The position numbers and the translations under genes were made by a program. Of a DNA stretch of 23,677 nucleotides, positions 1 through 8,080 are shown one piece after another (position 1 is the stretch's first letter; each line of letters starts with the position of its first letter). Origin of the DNA: Bacteroidota bacterium (GTDB taxonomy: Bacteria; Bacteroidota; Bacteroidia; Bacteroidales; Tenuifilaceae); contig JAEXVC010000277.1 of assembly GCA_023406715.1 (NCBI GenBank), positions 1-23,677 of the forward strand. The letters run 5' to 3'. The notes under the pieces are model-generated. The model saw only the letters and a list, made by a program, of their open reading frames with translations, searched no databases and was not told the origin of the DNA.

Positions 1-2722
1 AACGCGATGTTCCTGGATTAACATTTTGGTATGTACACTTCATCTCGTAAGCAGCACCGCCTGCATTGGCTGTGTTAGAAGCACTCCAACGTTCGGTAAT
101 GCTTGTTCCAGTATTTTGGGTTGTCCAACCTGTTGGAATTGTTGATGTGGCAAAACTTTCCGATACTGGGAGCGAAATACCGCTCGATGTATTCTGGGTT
201 GTGAACGTAACTGTTGTAGCATAACTGCTGCTGCCATAACTATTCTTAGCACTAACGCTCCACTCATAGGTTGTGTTGGCTATTAATCCGGTTGCGCTAT
301 AGTTGTTTGTTGTAATGTTGTAGGTAGAGTAAGTACCACCTTGAGGGCGTATTTGAACATCGTAGGAGGTTGCTCCGCTCACTGCAGTCCAAGCTAGCGA
401 TGCTCCACTGGTAGTTACATTCGATGATGTTAATCCTGTTGGAGTTGCTGGAGCGCTGCCTGCAGTAGAAGTAGTAACTGTAATGATACTTGTGTATGCA
501 CTGCTACCGTAAGAGTTTTTAGCACTAACCTGAGCCTCGTAGGTTGTAGATGCGCTTAAGCCAGATGCATTATAGATGTTGCTGGTTGTGTTGTAGGTTG
601 TCCAACTTCCGCCTTGTGGACGAATTTGAACATCGTACGATGTTGCCCCAACCGATGCATTCCAACCCAATGTAAATGAGTTAGATGTTACGTTGGATGA
701 TGCCAAACCTGTTGGAGTTGAAGGTGGGGTTGTTGATGAACCAACGCTAACTGATGCTTGGTAAGTTCCGTAATTATAAGAAGTGACGGTTACGGTTGCT
801 GTTCCGCTTGAAAAGTTATGGGCAATTGAAGCAACTCCTGATGAATTTGTTAATGCAGTGTACGAAACGCCATTCTGGAATAATGCAACGCGAGCATTTG
901 CTAATGCGCTACCATTTGAGGTTACAGTAACATTGTAGGGACTACCTGTTATATCACCTGCGGTAACAGCAATAGCCTTAGGTGTGTTTGTTCTAACTTG
1001 TAACGATGCATCACCAAAAATTGTCCAAGTTTGGAATGTTTCACGTGTATCGGTATCGGTATATTGTTCAGCAAGCATAAGCACAGTTCCGTTGAAGGTG
1101 ATTGAACCAAAAGTTGTTCTTAAATCGCTTGCGGTTGTGTTTGTTCCATCGCCTGGATTGGCAGTATAGTTATATCCACCAATTAGGATATCGTTGAAGT
1201 AGTCTTGACCACGCATTGGAGGAATCCAAGGTTGATTGATTGTTGACATGATAGTTGCCACGGCACCACCGTTTTCTTTTCTTAGCCAAGCTTCAGCAAA
1301 GCAATCACCAGTAGTCATGTGGAATTTACCATTAACACAGGCTACAGAGAAGATAAAAGGAAGTTTACTGCCGTTTGTTGAAGCATTAATATTGGTGTTA
1401 CTGTAACCGCTGGTTACAAAAGTTGTTTCAGAACCGTGTCCGCAATAATTAATAACACTTAAGCCATTATTGACAGATGTTGCTACGCCCGATGCTGTTG
1501 CACTGGGTTGGTATTGACTAGCTACATCGGTATAGGTGTAAGCCAATAGTTTGTTGTTTTTGATGTAATCCATGTGGGTTTTATCCATCTCGCCATCATC
1601 GCCACTACCATCACCCTCGCTTGATGCAATGCCAAGACCATTTTTATACCAAGTGCCAGCCATGTCAGGATTTTTCTCATAGTTTATTGCTTTGTTTACC
1701 TGAATGGTAACTTGTGCGGTTGTACTAGCCGAGAAACGGCCAATGATAAGTTCGGGGTAATAGTCGCTACCAGCAACACAGCCCATATAAGGGTCCATTG
1801 GTGCACTTTGTGAAGTTCCTAAGTCCGATTTAATATCAGCCCAATCGCCCACCAATTGAACATAAAGTAGATTAGGATTGCTGGTGTAAGCATTCTGTAT
1901 GTTAGTTTTAACATTGGTTCCAGTGGCAACCTGCAAGGTATTAACGGTGAATCCTTTTTGTCTTTTCCAATCAATATAAGGCTGAATAACAGATGCATCG
2001 CGCGATGTGTAAATAACTAACATCTCACCGAACTCACCTATCTGGTTGGAAAATTTTGATTCAGAGTAGTTTAAAAAGAGAGATTTATATACGTCGTTAA
2101 CGGTTGGGTCAATATAACTGGGCTTATTGATTAAAGGGTTTGTCGATTTAGTTTTATCCTCTTTAACAATAACTTTAAACGATTTATATACACGAAGCGT
2201 GTTGGTTACGGCGTTGTAACGGAATGGATAAGCGTAAACGTTTACCCCACGTGTATCTCTAAAAATAAAAGGCTCAGCACTTTCTGCAATATTCTCAGGG
2301 TACCATGCGTTTACCTTTGATTCTGTAGCAATAACGTAAGGTATAGATTTTGGGTCTTGTTGGCGGTAAATTGTTCCTCTGGATGGTAACATCGGATTCT
2401 TTAACTTGATATCGATGTATTTACCTTCTTCTATAGCAATCTGAACATCGTTGTCGTTGTTGAGTTGCAGGGTTGCATTGAGCATTGGAAGTTCAGCAAA
2501 GCCCTTTTTACTGGTGTTAACTCCATTGCTGAATTGAATAGTGGAGTATCTAACCCCATTAAATTCAACATCAGCAATTTTGAATGTGTCAATTGCGAAG
2601 TTAAGCTGCATTTCGCCTTTTGCCGCATCATAACTAATAGTGTAATCCTTGTAGTTTTTTGTTTGTGCAAATACTACAGAGAACACCGTTACTAGTAAAA
2701 GTGTAAAGAACGTTTTTCTCAT
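1..2722 (-). CDS. Gingipain-like C25 cysteine peptidase with FN3 domains (3' end outside window)
   Basis: Reading frame open from ATG at 2722 to the window edge (907 codons, no stop), so the C-terminus is missing. Seen in order: a type I signal peptide (MRKTFFTLLLVTVFSVVFAQ, residues 1-20), a propeptide-like region to about residue 210, the C25 catalytic domain to about 580, an Ig-like segment to about 660, two FN3 domains (about 666-847), and the start of a further beta-rich, adhesin-like domain. The catalytic His and Cys of gingipains are present: His429 in NYCGHGSE and Cys462 in FIFSVACVNG, with the spacing and flanks of RgpB. Family knowledge: C25 enzymes are secreted endopeptidases usually exported by the type IX system through a C-terminal domain; that domain would lie beyond the window, so type IX export is inferred. 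Substrate specificity (Arg or Lys) cannot be read from this. No Shine-Dalgarno and no clear promoter box were seen upstream. Confidence 0.93.
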   Translation of the reverse strand, partial: MRKTFFTLLLVTVFSVVFAQTKNYKDYTISYDAAKGEMQLNFAIDTFKIADVEFNGVRYSTIQFSNGVNTSKKGFAELPMLNATLQLNNDNDVQIAIEEGKYIDIKLKNPMLPSRGTIYRQQDPKSIPYVIATESKVNAWYPENIAESAEPFIFRDTRGVNVYAYPFRYNAVTNTLRVYKSFKVIVKEDKTKSTNPLINKPSYIDPTVNDVYKSLFLNYSESKFSNQIGEFGEMLVIYTSRDASVIQPYIDWKRQKGFTVNTLQVATGTNVKTNIQNAYTSNPNLLYVQLVGDWADIKSDLGTSQSAPMDPYMGCVAGSDYYPELIIGRFSASTTAQVTIQVNKAINYEKNPDMAGTWYKNGLGIASSEGDGSGDDGEMDKTHMDYIKNNKLLAYTYTDVASQYQPSATASGVATSVNNGLSVINYCGHGSETTFVTSGYSNTNINASTNGSKLPFIFSVACVNGKFHMTTGDCFAEAWLRKENGGAVATIMSTINQPWIPPMRGQDYFNDILIGGYNYTANPGDGTNTTASDLRTTFGSITFNGTVLMLAEQYTDTDTRETFQTWTIFGDASLQVRTNTPKAIAVTAGDITGSPYNVTVTSNGSALANARVALFQNGVSYTALTNSSGVASIAHNFSSGTATVTVTSYNYGTYQASVSVGSSTTPPSTPTGLASSNVTSNSFTLGWNASVGATSYDVQIRPQGGSWTTYNTTSNIYNASGLSASTTYEAQVSAKNSYGSSAYTSIITVTTSTAGSAPATPTGLTSSNVTTSGASLAWTAVSGATSYDVQIRPQGGTYSTYNITTNNYSATGLIANTTYEWSVSAKNSYGSSSYATTVTFTTQNTSSGISLPVSESFATSTIPTGWTTQNTGTSITERWSASNTANAGGAAYEMKCTYQNVNPGTSR
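182..727 (-). repeat. Tandem duplicated FN3-domain coding units, 273 bp period
   Basis: Two adjacent units (about 455-727 and 182-454) within the C25 peptidase gene. Matching words recur exactly 273 bp (91 codons) apart, for example ATTTGAACATCGTA at 624 and 351, and TTAGCACTAAC at 519 and 246. Both units translate to the same FN3 pattern: TPTGL, SYDVQIRPQGG, TTYE and VSAKNSYGSS. The constant offset means no net insertion or deletion since duplication. Confidence 0.9.
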
Positions 2723-2939
2723 AGTGTTACTTTTTGTTGGTTAATTAGGTTTGTTTTAAGAATTCTTGTTTAGGCTAAATTACCGTATTCGTAACACTTA
2801 AACTTCTTCTACTTAAATAATGCAGTTATCTACCAATAAATAACCATTTTCGAAGGTTGAATTTTTTTATGAACTAGATGGTAAAAAAGGATGAATTTGA
2901 AAACACTGGAAACATTATCCGTATACAATAAAAAACATA

Positions 2940-2947
2940 TATATTTG
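2940..2947 (+). promoter_or_regulatory. Candidate -7 box of the DUF1987 gene
   Basis: TATATTTG matches the Bacteroidota -7 consensus TAnnTTTG and lies 48 bases before the ATG at 2996. No TTTG was found at the expected -33 distance. It also argues against an upstream start at 2891, which would precede this box. Confidence 0.4.
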
Positions 2948-2995
2948 ATTTGGGAATCAAATTTTATAAATTTACAGCACAAAAAATGTTGGATT

Positions 2996-3376
2996 ATGGC
3001 GGCAGTAAATAGTCTTTTTATTAAGGGAACTACAAAAACCCCACATATAGAGTTTAAACCAGGTATTCTTCAACTTTCGGGTAGGTCAATTCCTGAGGAT
3101 GCTGTAGCTTTTTTTCAGCCTGTACTAAAGTGGGCTGAGGATTATTTGGATAATCCAGAGCCTCTTACTAGGGTTAATTTTAAAATGGAGTATATCAATA
3201 GCGGTTCCAATAGGTTTATTTTTGCATTATTCAAAATGCTCGACGAGAGCTATACCCATGGACATAACATCGTTATAAATTGGTACTACGAGGAGGATGA
3301 CGATACTATCAAGAATCTAGGTCGCGATTTTCAGGCTTTGGTTAAGTTACCCTTCAAAATGGTTGAGATTGTTTAA
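2996..3376 (+). CDS. DUF1987 (SiaC-like) regulatory phosphoprotein
   Basis: A 126-residue protein from the ATG at 2996. An in-frame ATG at 2891 would add 35 residues unlike the family, and a promoter-like box lies between the two, so the inner start is preferred. The sequence follows the DUF1987 pattern from the KGTTKTPHIEF start to the INWYYEEDDD and LPFKMVEIV end. Family knowledge: in Pseudomonas aeruginosa, SiaC is phosphorylated by the kinase SiaB, dephosphorylated by the PP2C phosphatase SiaA, and in its unphosphorylated form activates the diguanylate cyclase SiaD. The phosphosite region, usually NTSS-like, reads YINSGSNR here, making Ser69 or Ser71 the candidate acceptor. No kinase or cyclase gene is adjacent; a SpoIIE-type phosphatase lies at 8081-10417. 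The pathway role is therefore inferred. It ends 3 bases from the stop of the convergent DUF4956 gene. Confidence 0.88.
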   Translation: MAAVNSLFIKGTTKTPHIEFKPGILQLSGRSIPEDAVAFFQPVLKWAEDYLDNPEPLTRVNFKMEYINSGSNRFIFALFKMLDESYTHGHNIVINWYYEEDDDTIKNLGRDFQALVKLPFKMVEIV

Positions 3377-3379
3377 CGG

Positions 3380-4078
3380 TTAATCATCGTCATCTACAAT
3401 CTGATTTTCGTTAAGGTTTAGTTCATCTTCGTTTCTTATATTTTCTGAAGGGAAATGTACTGTAAGCCAAGCGATATCTCTTAGAAAATCTACTTTCCCA
3501 ATTTCAATGCTCTTTATATCGAGACCAGTTCTGTTTTTTAAATCAGCAATAAGTTCTGCACGCTTCTCGGGTTTTATTAAATCAATTTTCTCGTATACAA
3601 CAATTCTTTGTGAAAGATGCTTTATGAAAAGACCTTTCTCAAGAACTAAAGTTACACCCAGCAATGCAAAGTTTGAGAACAGTAACTCTGCGTAACTCAC
3701 TTTTTTAGAAGATATTGCATTAATCAATGATATGGCGATAATTAGGAATAGATAGGTCATTTCTTTAATAGGAATAGGATTGGTTCTATACCTAATAATC
3801 CCAAATACAGCAAATAACCCTAGTGCAAAACCAAGTTGTAGTTTTACGTTTGCCAGCAAGAAGCACATAAAGAATACAACTATTCCTAAAAGTAAAAAGG
3901 TAAAGACATAGTCCTTCCTAAATGTTCTGGGATAGTAAAGGTAACGAACAGTAATCCATAGTACCGCAATGTTAAGGATAAACCGCAGTAGTAGTGTATA
4001 AAAATCGTTGGCATTTATTATGTTTATCCCAAATAGTTGTAAACTATCCGACTGCATTATAAGGCTTAGTGTATTCAT
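3380..4078 (-). CDS. DUF4956 family membrane protein
   Basis: A 232-residue protein with about four to five hydrophobic segments between residues 25 and 150 and a soluble C-terminal part ending in an acidic tail (IVDDDD). The core FAVFGIIRYRTNPIPIKEMTY is characteristic of DUF4956, a family commonly encoded beside VTC-type polyphosphate polymerase domain proteins. Its ATG at 4078 lies inside the end of the VTC gene (35-base overlap), which indicates translational coupling. Biochemical function is unknown; a membrane partner or channel for the VTC protein is a reasonable inference. No Shine-Dalgarno is visible. Confidence 0.88.
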   Translation of the reverse strand: MNTLSLIMQSDSLQLFGINIINANDFYTLLLRFILNIAVLWITVRYLYYPRTFRKDYVFTFLLLGIVVFFMCFLLANVKLQLGFALGLFAVFGIIRYRTNPIPIKEMTYLFLIIAISLINAISSKKVSYAELLFSNFALLGVTLVLEKGLFIKHLSQRIVVYEKIDLIKPEKRAELIADLKNRTGLDIKSIEIGKVDFLRDIAWLTVHFPSENIRNEDELNLNENQIVDDDD

Positions 4079-4835
4079 TTTGTAACTTTTTTATGTGGAG
4101 AAATGTTTTCTTAAAGTTGTTGCTTTTGATTTTTGGGTAGAGTAGCGCGCAACCTATGGAGTATTTACTAAATCCCATAGGTCTTATACCCAATTGTTTG
4201 AGTAATTGAGAGATTTCGCTATTTGATTTATGCTTGCTTCTTTTTACTTCAATAATACAGATATTCTCAAATTGTTTAAGTTTTTCTGTGTTGGGTATTG
4301 TTAGAAGCAAGTTAAAATCAAAAGTAATTCTCTCATCAAACTCTTTGCTAACTAGGGTTAGCCTATTGAATCGTGTTTCGAGTGTTTGCGATAAGTCTCC
4401 TAATGAGTATGGGCTCTTATTGCTTATGAATTCTGAAATGTTGTTTTTATTTATTTCTTGGTTTGTAGCAGGTATACGTTTCTTAATGGTTTTACCTGAA
4501 GGCACCCTGATTTTTATTTCTAAAAATGAATCGCCCGAAGCACAGTAGTTTCTAACCCTAATTTTATAACGCTTTGGGCGTCGGTTCTGGTGGTCGAGGT
4601 ACATTTTAAAGTCAGAGGTATCGTAGTAATCGGATATATATTCTGGAATAACCTGACCATTGTTATCAACAACGTAATATTTGTCAGTTACTTTCAGCAG
4701 TAAGTCCTTGGCTAGTTCAATATTAATAATAAATTTAGAATCGATTCGCTGCATTAGTTGAGCTTTCTCGGACTCCTGTAAACTAATCCTATTGAAATTG
4801 GCGGTATCTATATCAACTCTAGCACTGCTCATCAT
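4044..4835 (-). CDS. VTC-domain (polyphosphate polymerase-like) protein
   Basis: A 263-residue protein matching the VTC/triphosphate tunnel fold. Seen: Lys34 in RIDSKF, Arg93 and Arg95 in YKIRVRNY, Glu106 and Lys108 in LEIKIR, a further EVKRS strand near residue 197, and a C-terminal GFSKYSIG motif. These correspond to the basic and acidic tunnel-lining residues of yeast Vtc4, which makes polyphosphate from ATP. Polymerase activity is inferred; the fold also occurs in triphosphatases. Yeast Vtc4 works at a membrane with partner subunits; here the DUF4956 membrane protein overlapping the 3' end is the likely anchor. The start ATG at 4835 shares its first base with the stop of the upstream gene (TAATG), a sign of coupling; a second ATG follows immediately at 4832. 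Confidence 0.87.
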   Translation of the reverse strand: MMSSARVDIDTANFNRISLQESEKAQLMQRIDSKFIINIELAKDLLLKVTDKYYVVDNNGQVIPEYISDYYDTSDFKMYLDHQNRRPKRYKIRVRNYCASGDSFLEIKIRVPSGKTIKKRIPATNQEINKNNISEFISNKSPYSLGDLSQTLETRFNRLTLVSKEFDERITFDFNLLLTIPNTEKLKQFENICIIEVKRSKHKSNSEISQLLKQLGIRPMGFSKYSIGCALLYPKIKSNNFKKTFLHIKKLQNEYTKPYNAVG

Positions 4836-5266
4836 TAAAATGTCTTGTACTCAAATATCTTCTTACTTTTTAGTTTGCCATTGGGTCCATAAACTTTCTT
4901 TTCGAGTTTTAGGTCATCTCTGAAATAGGAGGTTTCAACTTTTTCAATAACCTGTCCTTTAGGGTTGTAGGTTATTTCTTGTATTTCATTTCCTTCAGAA
5001 TTGTACTTGTACTCCTTATGAAGAATTATGTTTCCATTCTCATCGTATAGTTTTTCGAGTAGTGTATTTCCCCTTTTGTCGTAAAGGTACTCAGCCTCTA
5101 AATATTTTTTTTCGCCTTCATCCGTGTAGATGTAGTTCCATTCCTTTTTGCTGTTAATGTTGGCCTCTCTTAATTCTTTCTTTTTTTGGGCAAACAAAGT
5201 GTTTGTTGAAATTAGTAGAAGTAATAAACACAAAAGATTTGTTTTTATTGTACTTGAATTAGCCAT
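4835..5266 (-). CDS. Secreted protein with YD/MORN-like repeats, first gene of the VTC unit
   Basis: A 143-residue protein with a clear signal peptide (hydrophobic LLCLLLLLISTNTLFAQ, cleavage expected near residue 26). The mature part carries four to five short repeats built on a Tyr-x-x-Asp/Asn-x-x-Gly-Asn/Lys pattern, as in YLYDKRGNTLLEKLYDENGN, alternating charged and aromatic residues. This resembles RHS/YD or MORN-variant beta-hairpin repeats. I cannot assign a function. The Cys in the signal peptide is followed by more hydrophobic residues, so it is not a lipobox. The stop codon overlaps the VTC start by one base, so the protein is probably made together with VTC and DUF4956 and may act on the periplasmic side of the same system. 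No convincing promoter box was found upstream. Confidence 0.8.
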   Translation of the reverse strand: MANSSTIKTNLLCLLLLLISTNTLFAQKKKELREANINSKKEWNYIYTDEGEKKYLEAEYLYDKRGNTLLEKLYDENGNIILHKEYKYNSEGNEIQEITYNPKGQVIEKVETSYFRDDLKLEKKVYGPNGKLKSKKIFEYKTF

Positions 5267-5344
5267 ATTCGTAATAATTATTTAAAATTGGGGTAACTTT
5301 AAATTCATTGCAAGTTAAAAAATAAATCTAAATATTGTAAAGGT

Positions 5345-5503
5345 ATGTATAAGTGTAAGGTATGTGGTTATATCTATAATGAAGAGGAGGGCGATCCTAT
5401 AAGGGGCATCCCAGCAGGGACAACTTTTGAAGAATTACCCGAGACTTGGCTTTGCCCAGTTTGTAGTGTTACTAAGGAATATTTTGTTGAAGTAGAAGAA
5501 TAG
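5345..5503 (+). CDS. Rubredoxin
   Basis: A 52-residue protein, MYKCKVCGYIYN at the start and WLCPVCSVTKEYF near the end. The two CxxC motifs (Cys4/Cys7 and Cys37/Cys40) are the four iron ligands of a rubredoxin, and the GDPIRGIPAGTTFEELPETW stretch between them is typical. It is a soluble one-electron carrier; partners such as rubrerythrin or oxidoreductases are common in anaerobic or microaerophilic bacteria but none is encoded next door. The gene is monocistronic: upstream is the divergent VTC unit, downstream a strong hairpin terminator. The second cluster motif has Ser41 where Gly is more usual (CPVCG), a mild variation. A purine stretch (AAAGG) sits too close to the ATG to be a good Shine-Dalgarno. 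Confidence 0.95.
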   Translation: MYKCKVCGYIYNEEEGDPIRGIPAGTTFEELPETWLCPVCSVTKEYFVEVEE

Positions 5504-5531
5504 AAAAAGCCACCTTGAGGTGGCTTTTTTT
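5504..5531. terminator. Bidirectional rho-independent terminator between rubredoxin and pepD
   Basis: Stem GCCACC (5509-5514) with GGTGGC (5519-5524), loop TTGA, an A-run on the left and seven Ts on the right. It works on the plus strand for rubredoxin and, by symmetry, on the minus strand for pepD, which ends at 5540. Confidence 0.92.
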
Positions 5532-5539
5532 ACTGAGAA

Positions 5540-7000
5540 TTATTTTTTTGGAATATTAACCAACACTTCTAAAAGTAAATTCCAAAACTTTTGAGTTGTA
5601 GGAATACTAAGTCTCTCGTCTGGAGAGTGTGCTCCTCTAATGGTTGGGCCAAACGAAATCATGTCTAATTGCGGGTATTTCTCAAGGAATAAGCCACACT
5701 CTAACCCTGCGTGAATGGCTCTTACAATAGGTTCAACTCCAAATAGTTTGGTGTAGGAATCCTTCGTAATCTGTAAAATTTTAGAGTTAGTATTGGGAGC
5801 CCAACCTGGATACCCATCGGAATGTTGGATGTTAGCATTTGCAAGGCGGAAGACGCTCTCAACCATATTGGAAATATCTGTTTTTGCAGAGTCCACAGAG
5901 CTTCGCTGGCTGGTTGTTACAAGTATTTGATTGTCCTGAATAAACTTTACTGATGCTAGGTTTGTGGATGTTTCAACCAACCCTTTAAGCTGACGGCTCA
6001 TAGCAATTACGCCATGTGGGCAAGCGTAAAGTGAATTTAGTAAATCGTAGTGTGTTGGTTCATCAATTACAAATGAGGGCAATTCTGCGTTCTCAAAAAC
6101 AATTGCTAGGTTTGGCTCAACATCTTTAATTTCGCTATAAATATCTTCACGGAGTTTTTCGAACTCCTTTAGCATTTCCACTTTATCGTCCTTGTGAACA
6201 GTAATTACAGCGAAAGCTTCGCGAGGAATAGCATTACGTAGATTTCCTGCGTCAAGTTGCGATAGTCTTAGGTCGAACTTGTGTGTTCCTTTCCAAAGAA
6301 AGCGATTAATGATTTTTATTGAGTTTCCTCTGTTCTTATCTATATCATCACCCGAGTGACCACCTGTTAAGCCTTTTACTGTTACTTTTAGTGCGACAGA
6401 GTCAGTTGGTACCTTTTCGGAGTCATAAGCAAAGGTTGCAACGGTATCCATACCACCAGCACAACCGATGAAGAGTTCTCCTTCGTCCTCCGAGTCGAGG
6501 TTTAGTAGTATTTTTGAGTTGAAGAATCCTTCTTTCATTTCAAAAGCACCTGTTAATCCAGTTTCCTCGTCAACAGTGAAAAGACACTCCAACGGACCGT
6601 GCTTAATTTCTTTTGACGCTAACAAGGCTAATTGGGCTGCAATTCCAATACCATCGTCAGCACCAAGTGTTGTACCTTTTGCCTTAATCCACTCTCCATC
6701 TATATATGCCTCTATTGGGTCGGTGTTAAAGTTATGGGTAACATCGCTGTTTTTCTCGCAAACCATATCCATATGGCTCTGCAAAACAACTGGTTGAAGA
6801 TTCTCATAGCCAGGGTAGGCGGGCTTGCTGATAAGCACGTTTCCTGCTTCATCTGTTTTAACAACAAGGTTGTGCTTTGCGGCAAAATCCTGCAAGTATT
6901 TAATTATTGCTGTTTCTTTTTTTGATGGACGAGGAATTGTAAGTATTTCTTCAAAATACATCCATATATCCTTGGGTTCAATGTTTCCGAATTTACTCAT
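5540..7000 (-). CDS. pepD: Aminoacyl-histidine dipeptidase (M20 family, PepD)
   Basis: A 486-residue cytosolic metallopeptidase, the normal length for PepD. It hydrolyses Xaa-His dipeptides such as carnosine and other small peptides. M20 dinuclear-metal residues are visible in order: His76 and Asp78 in SHMDMVCEK, Asp115 in TLGADDGIG, Glu145/Glu146 in VDEETGLTG, the Asp of LNLDSEDEGE near residue 170, and the His of IHAGLECG in the C-terminal part. The lid/dimerisation domain lies between about 205 and 380 (GGHSGDDI and the AIPREAF region). No signal peptide is seen. It is transcribed alone. A possible promoter is TTG, 18 bases, TATGTTTA at 7085-7057; no Shine-Dalgarno is present before the ATG at 7000. 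Confidence 0.95.
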   Translation of the reverse strand: MSKFGNIEPKDIWMYFEEILTIPRPSKKETAIIKYLQDFAAKHNLVVKTDEAGNVLISKPAYPGYENLQPVVLQSHMDMVCEKNSDVTHNFNTDPIEAYIDGEWIKAKGTTLGADDGIGIAAQLALLASKEIKHGPLECLFTVDEETGLTGAFEMKEGFFNSKILLNLDSEDEGELFIGCAGGMDTVATFAYDSEKVPTDSVALKVTVKGLTGGHSGDDIDKNRGNSIKIINRFLWKGTHKFDLRLSQLDAGNLRNAIPREAFAVITVHKDDKVEMLKEFEKLREDIYSEIKDVEPNLAIVFENAELPSFVIDEPTHYDLLNSLYACPHGVIAMSRQLKGLVETSTNLASVKFIQDNQILVTTSQRSSVDSAKTDISNMVESVFRLANANIQHSDGYPGWAPNTNSKILQITKDSYTKLFGVEPIVRAIHAGLECGLFLEKYPQLDMISFGPTIRGAHSPDERLSIPTTQKFWNLLLEVLVNIPKK

Positions 7001-7056
7001 ACTGCTGTTTATTAGTTGATTATGGTATATGCTTATATGGTTTTAAATGTAACCCG

Positions 7057-7085
7057 TAAACATAGCTTTTTTTCTTTTTTAACAA
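7057..7085 (-). promoter_or_regulatory. Possible pepD promoter
   Basis: On the minus strand, TTG at 7085-7083, an 18-base spacer and TATGTTTA at 7064-7057. This is a near match to TTTG/TAnnTTTG, with A in place of the last G. The spacer is an A-rich tract. Confidence 0.35.
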
Positions 7086-7219
7086 TAAAAATTGATGCTA
7101 TTGTTTAGCATATTTTTTTGTTTTTTATGTAATAGCCTGTTCGCAAGCATTTAACATTAATTGGTCAAATTTTGAACGGTGCTAACAAATTTTAGGATGA
7201 TTTATTGATAAAAGAGCGT

Positions 7220-7227
7220 TAAATTTG
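7220..7227 (+). promoter_or_regulatory. Candidate -7 box of cysQ
   Basis: TAAATTTG is an exact TAnnTTTG match, 19 bases before the ATG at 7247, implying a leader of about a dozen bases. No TTTG lies at the expected upstream distance. Confidence 0.45.
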
Positions 7228-7246
7228 TACCTGAATACTGTAAAAT

Positions 7247-8080
7247 ATGATTGAAAAGGATGAAATATTAAACCTGCTCCTTGCTGCAGTTAATGCAAGT
7301 ATTAGAGCAGGTGCCCTTATAATGGAAGTCTATAATTCCGACGATTTTCAGGTTAATCTAAAGTCCGATAAAACTCCATTGACTCTTGCCGATAGGCTAG
7401 CTCATGATTCAATAAAGAACGATCTTTCCAAAACCTTTATCCCTGTTTTAAGCGAGGAAGGGCGAAATATTGTTTACGAAGAGAGAAAAGGCTGGGAGTA
7501 TTTTTGGATTGTTGATCCATTGGATGGTACAAAAGAGTTTATCAAACGTAACGGTGAGTTTACTGTAAACATTGCTCTAATTCAGAATAAATATCCATTA
7601 CTTGGTGTGGTTTATGTGCCAGTTACAGGTGAACTCTATTTCTCTTTTACCCCAGAGGGGGCATATAAGGTATCAAACCTAGTCGCTACAAAAGAAGCTC
7701 GTTTTACATATAATGAACTTGTTCCAATCGCAAAAAAAATACCCTTTGATAAAGATAGAAAGAATGTAATTATTGTTGAAAGTCGTTCGCATACTTCCGA
7801 GGAAACGTTAGAGTATATTGAGTGTTTGAAAGAAAAATTTAGTGATATAGAGTCTATCTCTCGTGGCTCTTCCCTTAAGATGTGCATGATAGCTGAGGGA
7901 AATGCAGATATCTATCCTCGATTATCCTTATCGTCGGAATGGGATACCGCTGCAGGTCAGGCAATTGTTGAGGGAGCGGGATATCAGGTTTACACTTATG
8001 AGACCAAAGAGCGAATGGCATACAATAAGGAAGAGTTGCTGAATCCTTGGTTTATTGTTAAGGGTAAAGTTAATCTATAA
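7247..8080 (+). CDS. cysQ: 3'(2'),5'-bisphosphate nucleotidase CysQ
   Basis: A 277-residue protein of the inositol monophosphatase fold. It removes the 3'-phosphate from PAP/PAPS, recycling the by-product of sulfate assimilation and sulfotransfer. Metal and catalytic motifs are intact: Glu70/Glu71 in LSEEG, Asp90 and Asp93 in IVDPLDGTKEF, and Asp233 in SEWDTAAGQAIVEGAG. The extended DGTKEFIKRNGEFTVNIALI sequence is the CysQ version rather than a general inositol phosphatase. No sulfate-assimilation genes are adjacent, so the biochemical call rests on the sequence alone. The start ATG at 7247 follows a -7 box closely and has no Shine-Dalgarno. The stop codon touches the stop of the convergent phosphatase gene with no base between them. 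Confidence 0.95.
   Translation: MIEKDEILNLLLAAVNASIRAGALIMEVYNSDDFQVNLKSDKTPLTLADRLAHDSIKNDLSKTFIPVLSEEGRNIVYEERKGWEYFWIVDPLDGTKEFIKRNGEFTVNIALIQNKYPLLGVVYVPVTGELYFSFTPEGAYKVSNLVATKEARFTYNELVPIAKKIPFDKDRKNVIIVESRSHTSEETLEYIECLKEKFSDIESISRGSSLKMCMIAEGNADIYPRLSLSSEWDTAAGQAIVEGAGYQVYTYETKERMAYNKEELLNPWFIVKGKVNL

Noticed and set aside
182..727. CRISPR or other intergenic repeat array
   Set aside because: The repeats are 273 bases long, only two copies, in frame, and encode FN3 domains.
2465..2695. Plus-strand open frame within the C25 gene
   Set aside because: It lies opposite the N-terminal coding region of the peptidase and has no recognisable protein features, so it is a shadow frame.
2891..2995. 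Longer start for the DUF1987 gene at 2891
   Set aside because: The extra 35 residues do not fit the family, and a promoter-like box at 2940-2947 lies within them.
4835..5266. Lipoprotein assignment for the secreted repeat protein
   Set aside because: The Cys in its signal peptide lies within the hydrophobic core and is followed by more leucines; cleavage after FAQ fits better.
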